A DNA stretch of 64,000 bases from Streptomyces ureilyticus (GTDB lineage Bacteria > Actinomycetota > Actinomycetes > Streptomycetales > Streptomycetaceae): NCBI RefSeq assembly GCF_011045025.1, contig NZ_JAAKZX010000019.1:1-64000 (forward strand). Direction: 5' to 3'. Position 1 is the stretch's first letter. Every line of letters begins with the position of its first letter. Positions 63,401 through 64,000 of this stretch are shown piece by piece. The translations under genes were made by a program, and so were the position numbers. The notes under the pieces are model-generated. The model searched no databases and was not told the DNA's origin. It worked only from the letters and a program-made list of their open reading frames with translations.

Positions 63401-64000
63401 GGCCACACCAATGTCGTCGCACAAGCGGCCTTCTCGCCGGACGGGAAGACGCTCGCGACGGCGGCCGACGACCGCACCGTACGGCTGTGGGACCTGGCCA
63501 CCCACCGGACGAAGGCCGTACTGCACGGGCGGACAGGAGGGTTGTCCACCATCGATTTCTCGCCCGACGGACGGACGCTGGCCACCACCTACAACGGCAG
63601 CAGCGACTACGGAATCCGTGGCACGGTGCGGCTGTGGGACGTGACCACTCACCGCCCCGTGGCCACCTTCTCCGGACGTGCTCCCACTATTTCCACGGCC
63701 GCGTTCTCACCGGACGGCAGGACACTCGCCACCGCCGGAGCGGACTTCGCCGTCCGCCTGTGGGATGTGGCCTCCCGGCGGCCGGCCGGCACCTTGACAG
63801 GCCACTCCAACACCATTTCCTCGGTGGCCTTCAGTCCCGACGGGCGTACCGTGGCCAGCGGGAGTTACGACCACACCGTCCGCCTGTGGGACATGTCGAC
63901 GCGACGGACCACAGCCGTCCTCAGCGGCCACAAGGCCTGGATTCGGTCCGTGGGCTTCAGCCCCGACGGAAGCCGCCTCGCCACCATGAGCACCGACGGT
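60452..64000 (+). CDS. HTH - nSTAND NTPase - WD40 repeat protein (runs off right edge)
   Basis: 1183 residues are present from the GTG at 60452 (GGGGAGG 9 bases upstream), and the frame is open to the window end. An XRE-like helical domain (residues about 10-90) precedes an nSTAND1 NTPase with Walker A VGASGSGKSSL (about residue 139) and Walker B WLIVDQFEELYTLC. A winged-helix-like region follows, with DLAHEALITAWPRLREWIDE. A single membrane span (LTATLSILLVLALTAGVVAW) leads into at least 13 WD40 units ending in LWD or LWN, with repeated FSPDGRTLA. STAND proteins are signal-responsive ATPases, and in bacteria many act in regulation or in defence against phage. The C-terminus is missing. Confidence 0.9.
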   Translation, partial: MGRREKPIDPGAGPVQRFAFELRELRREAGSPTYQVMAKGAGYSIAALARAAAGETLPSLPLTLAYAQACGADVPTWEERWHRAAKEEAALPREDDGEPAPYRGLARYEPGDEAYFFGRGQLADDLLALARHHRVTAVVGASGSGKSSLLRAGLIPRLRHTDDPALRPAALRVITPGSHPLRTHSRRLTPKPAAETDADTWLIVDQFEELYTLCRDPAERTSFIDRLLSAEDPGNRLRVMVAIRADFYGHCLEHRGLTAILRDASLPVGAMTSDELREAVVKPAAARGLIVERELTARVLDEVDGEPGGLPLMSHALLETWRRRRGKTLTLAAYDVAGGVHGAIAHTAEAAYRQLDPGQAVLARRILLRLITPGEGAQDTRRPIDRAELDLGDPADTGAVLERLTRARLLTLDGDTLDLAHEALITAWPRLREWIDEDRERLRAHRRLTEAAHVWSDLDHDPGALYRGTRLAAAEEAFADADGELTALERDFLTASAATRDHERHAAARTTRRLRRLTATLSILLVLALTAGVVAWDQYRTSEQQRHKAVTAQQIALSRQYAAQAGEVRDQQPEAAALTALKGYQLAPTAEARGSLLSAHAAYRANQLTGHTGEVTAVAYSPDGRMIATGGEDRTVKLWNAATHQLLGTLIGHAAEVYALAFSPDGSTLATAGDDRTVRLWDLRTRRTTATFSGLKSRVVSLAFSPDGRTVAGTGGSEVRLWDVRSRHPAATLTGHSAFVVAVAFSPDGRVLASAGGDHTIRLWDVTERRTIAVLTGHTELVSSLAFSPDGRTLASGGDDREVRLWDVADRRTTATLTTDAIALAFTSDGRTLATGNVDGHVRLWDTDTHRGTGSIGASIIGASSLAFSPDGRTLAAPADGDTATVRLWDVATHRAKATLGGRRAAVGSVAFSPDGRTVATADEALRLWSATSPRLPRTLATSLGPAFGLEFSPDGRLIATVSRRDGTRLWDATTGRTVATLKGHTNVVAQAAFSPDGKTLATAADDRTVRLWDLATHRTKAVLHGRTGGLSTIDFSPDGRTLATTYNGSSDYGIRGTVRLWDVTTHRPVATFSGRAPTISTAAFSPDGRTLATAGADFAVRLWDVASRRPAGTLTGHSNTISSVAFSPDGRTVASGSYDHTVRLWDMSTRRTTAVLSGHKAWIRSVGFSPDGSRLATMSTDG

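Noticed and set aside
60992..63931. Minus-strand frames opposite the WD40 region
   Set aside because: They mirror the periodic WD40 coding repeats and look repetitive only for that reason.
62280..64000. Possible DNA tandem-repeat array
   Set aside because: The periodicity of about 120 bases comes from the diverged WD40 units of one protein, not from a DNA repeat or CRISPR array.

Overview
This window is high-GC actinobacterial chromosome, most likely Streptomyces. The signs are GC-rich third codon positions, many GTG starts with GGAGG-type ribosome binding sites, many twin-arginine secreted proteins, DmdR/IdeR-type iron boxes and hydroxamate siderophore genes. No rRNA, tRNA, CRISPR array or insertion sequence was recognised.

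Region 1 (1-16.9 kb) is a carbohydrate-use locus. A ROK repressor is divergent from an operon encoding a lipoprotein sugar-binding protein, two ABC permeases, a GH28-like beta-helix glycosidase, two alginate-lyase-fold polysaccharide lyases and a type-B carboxylesterase. Opposite lies a LacI repressor translationally coupled to a GH127 beta-L-arabinofuranosidase, divergent from a maleylacetate-reductase-like dehydrogenase. AACCGGTT palindromes lie before both the LacI gene and the transporter operon, which suggests one LacI regulon. A GH43-like enzyme, a Gfo/Idh/MocA oxidoreductase and glucarate dehydratase at 49-53.5 kb fit the same plant-polysaccharide and uronate theme. A 5'-truncated acyl-CoA dehydrogenase remnant touches the left edge.

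Region 2 (17.9-49.2 kb) is an iron-controlled nonribosomal siderophore cluster: an FhuC/FecCD-type uptake system, one NRPS of about 6260 residues with five modules, an MbtH protein, a YtcJ/NfdA-type amidohydrolase, a siderophore-binding lipoprotein, a heterodimeric ABC transporter with one fully degenerate ATP site, L-ornithine N5-monooxygenase and a CchA-like formyltransferase. Active-site codes read from the sequence give X1 (with methyltransferase) - Ser - N5-hydroxyornithine (with methyltransferase) - Ser - X5 (with terminal epimerase). This resembles the scabichelin/tsukubachelin/albachelin type of ornithine-hydroxamate siderophores, but the exact product cannot be read. Four iron-box-like sites were found at its divergent promoters.

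Region 3 (49.4-64 kb) is mixed and partly decayed. It has remnants of a zinc-type dehydrogenase and an RHS protein, a GAF-SpoIIE phosphatase, a KstD-like flavoprotein, a cytidine-deaminase/ASCH fusion, two secreted proteins (one a short repeat peptide cut by an apparent one-base insertion), and an HTH-nSTAND-WD40 protein that runs off the right edge.
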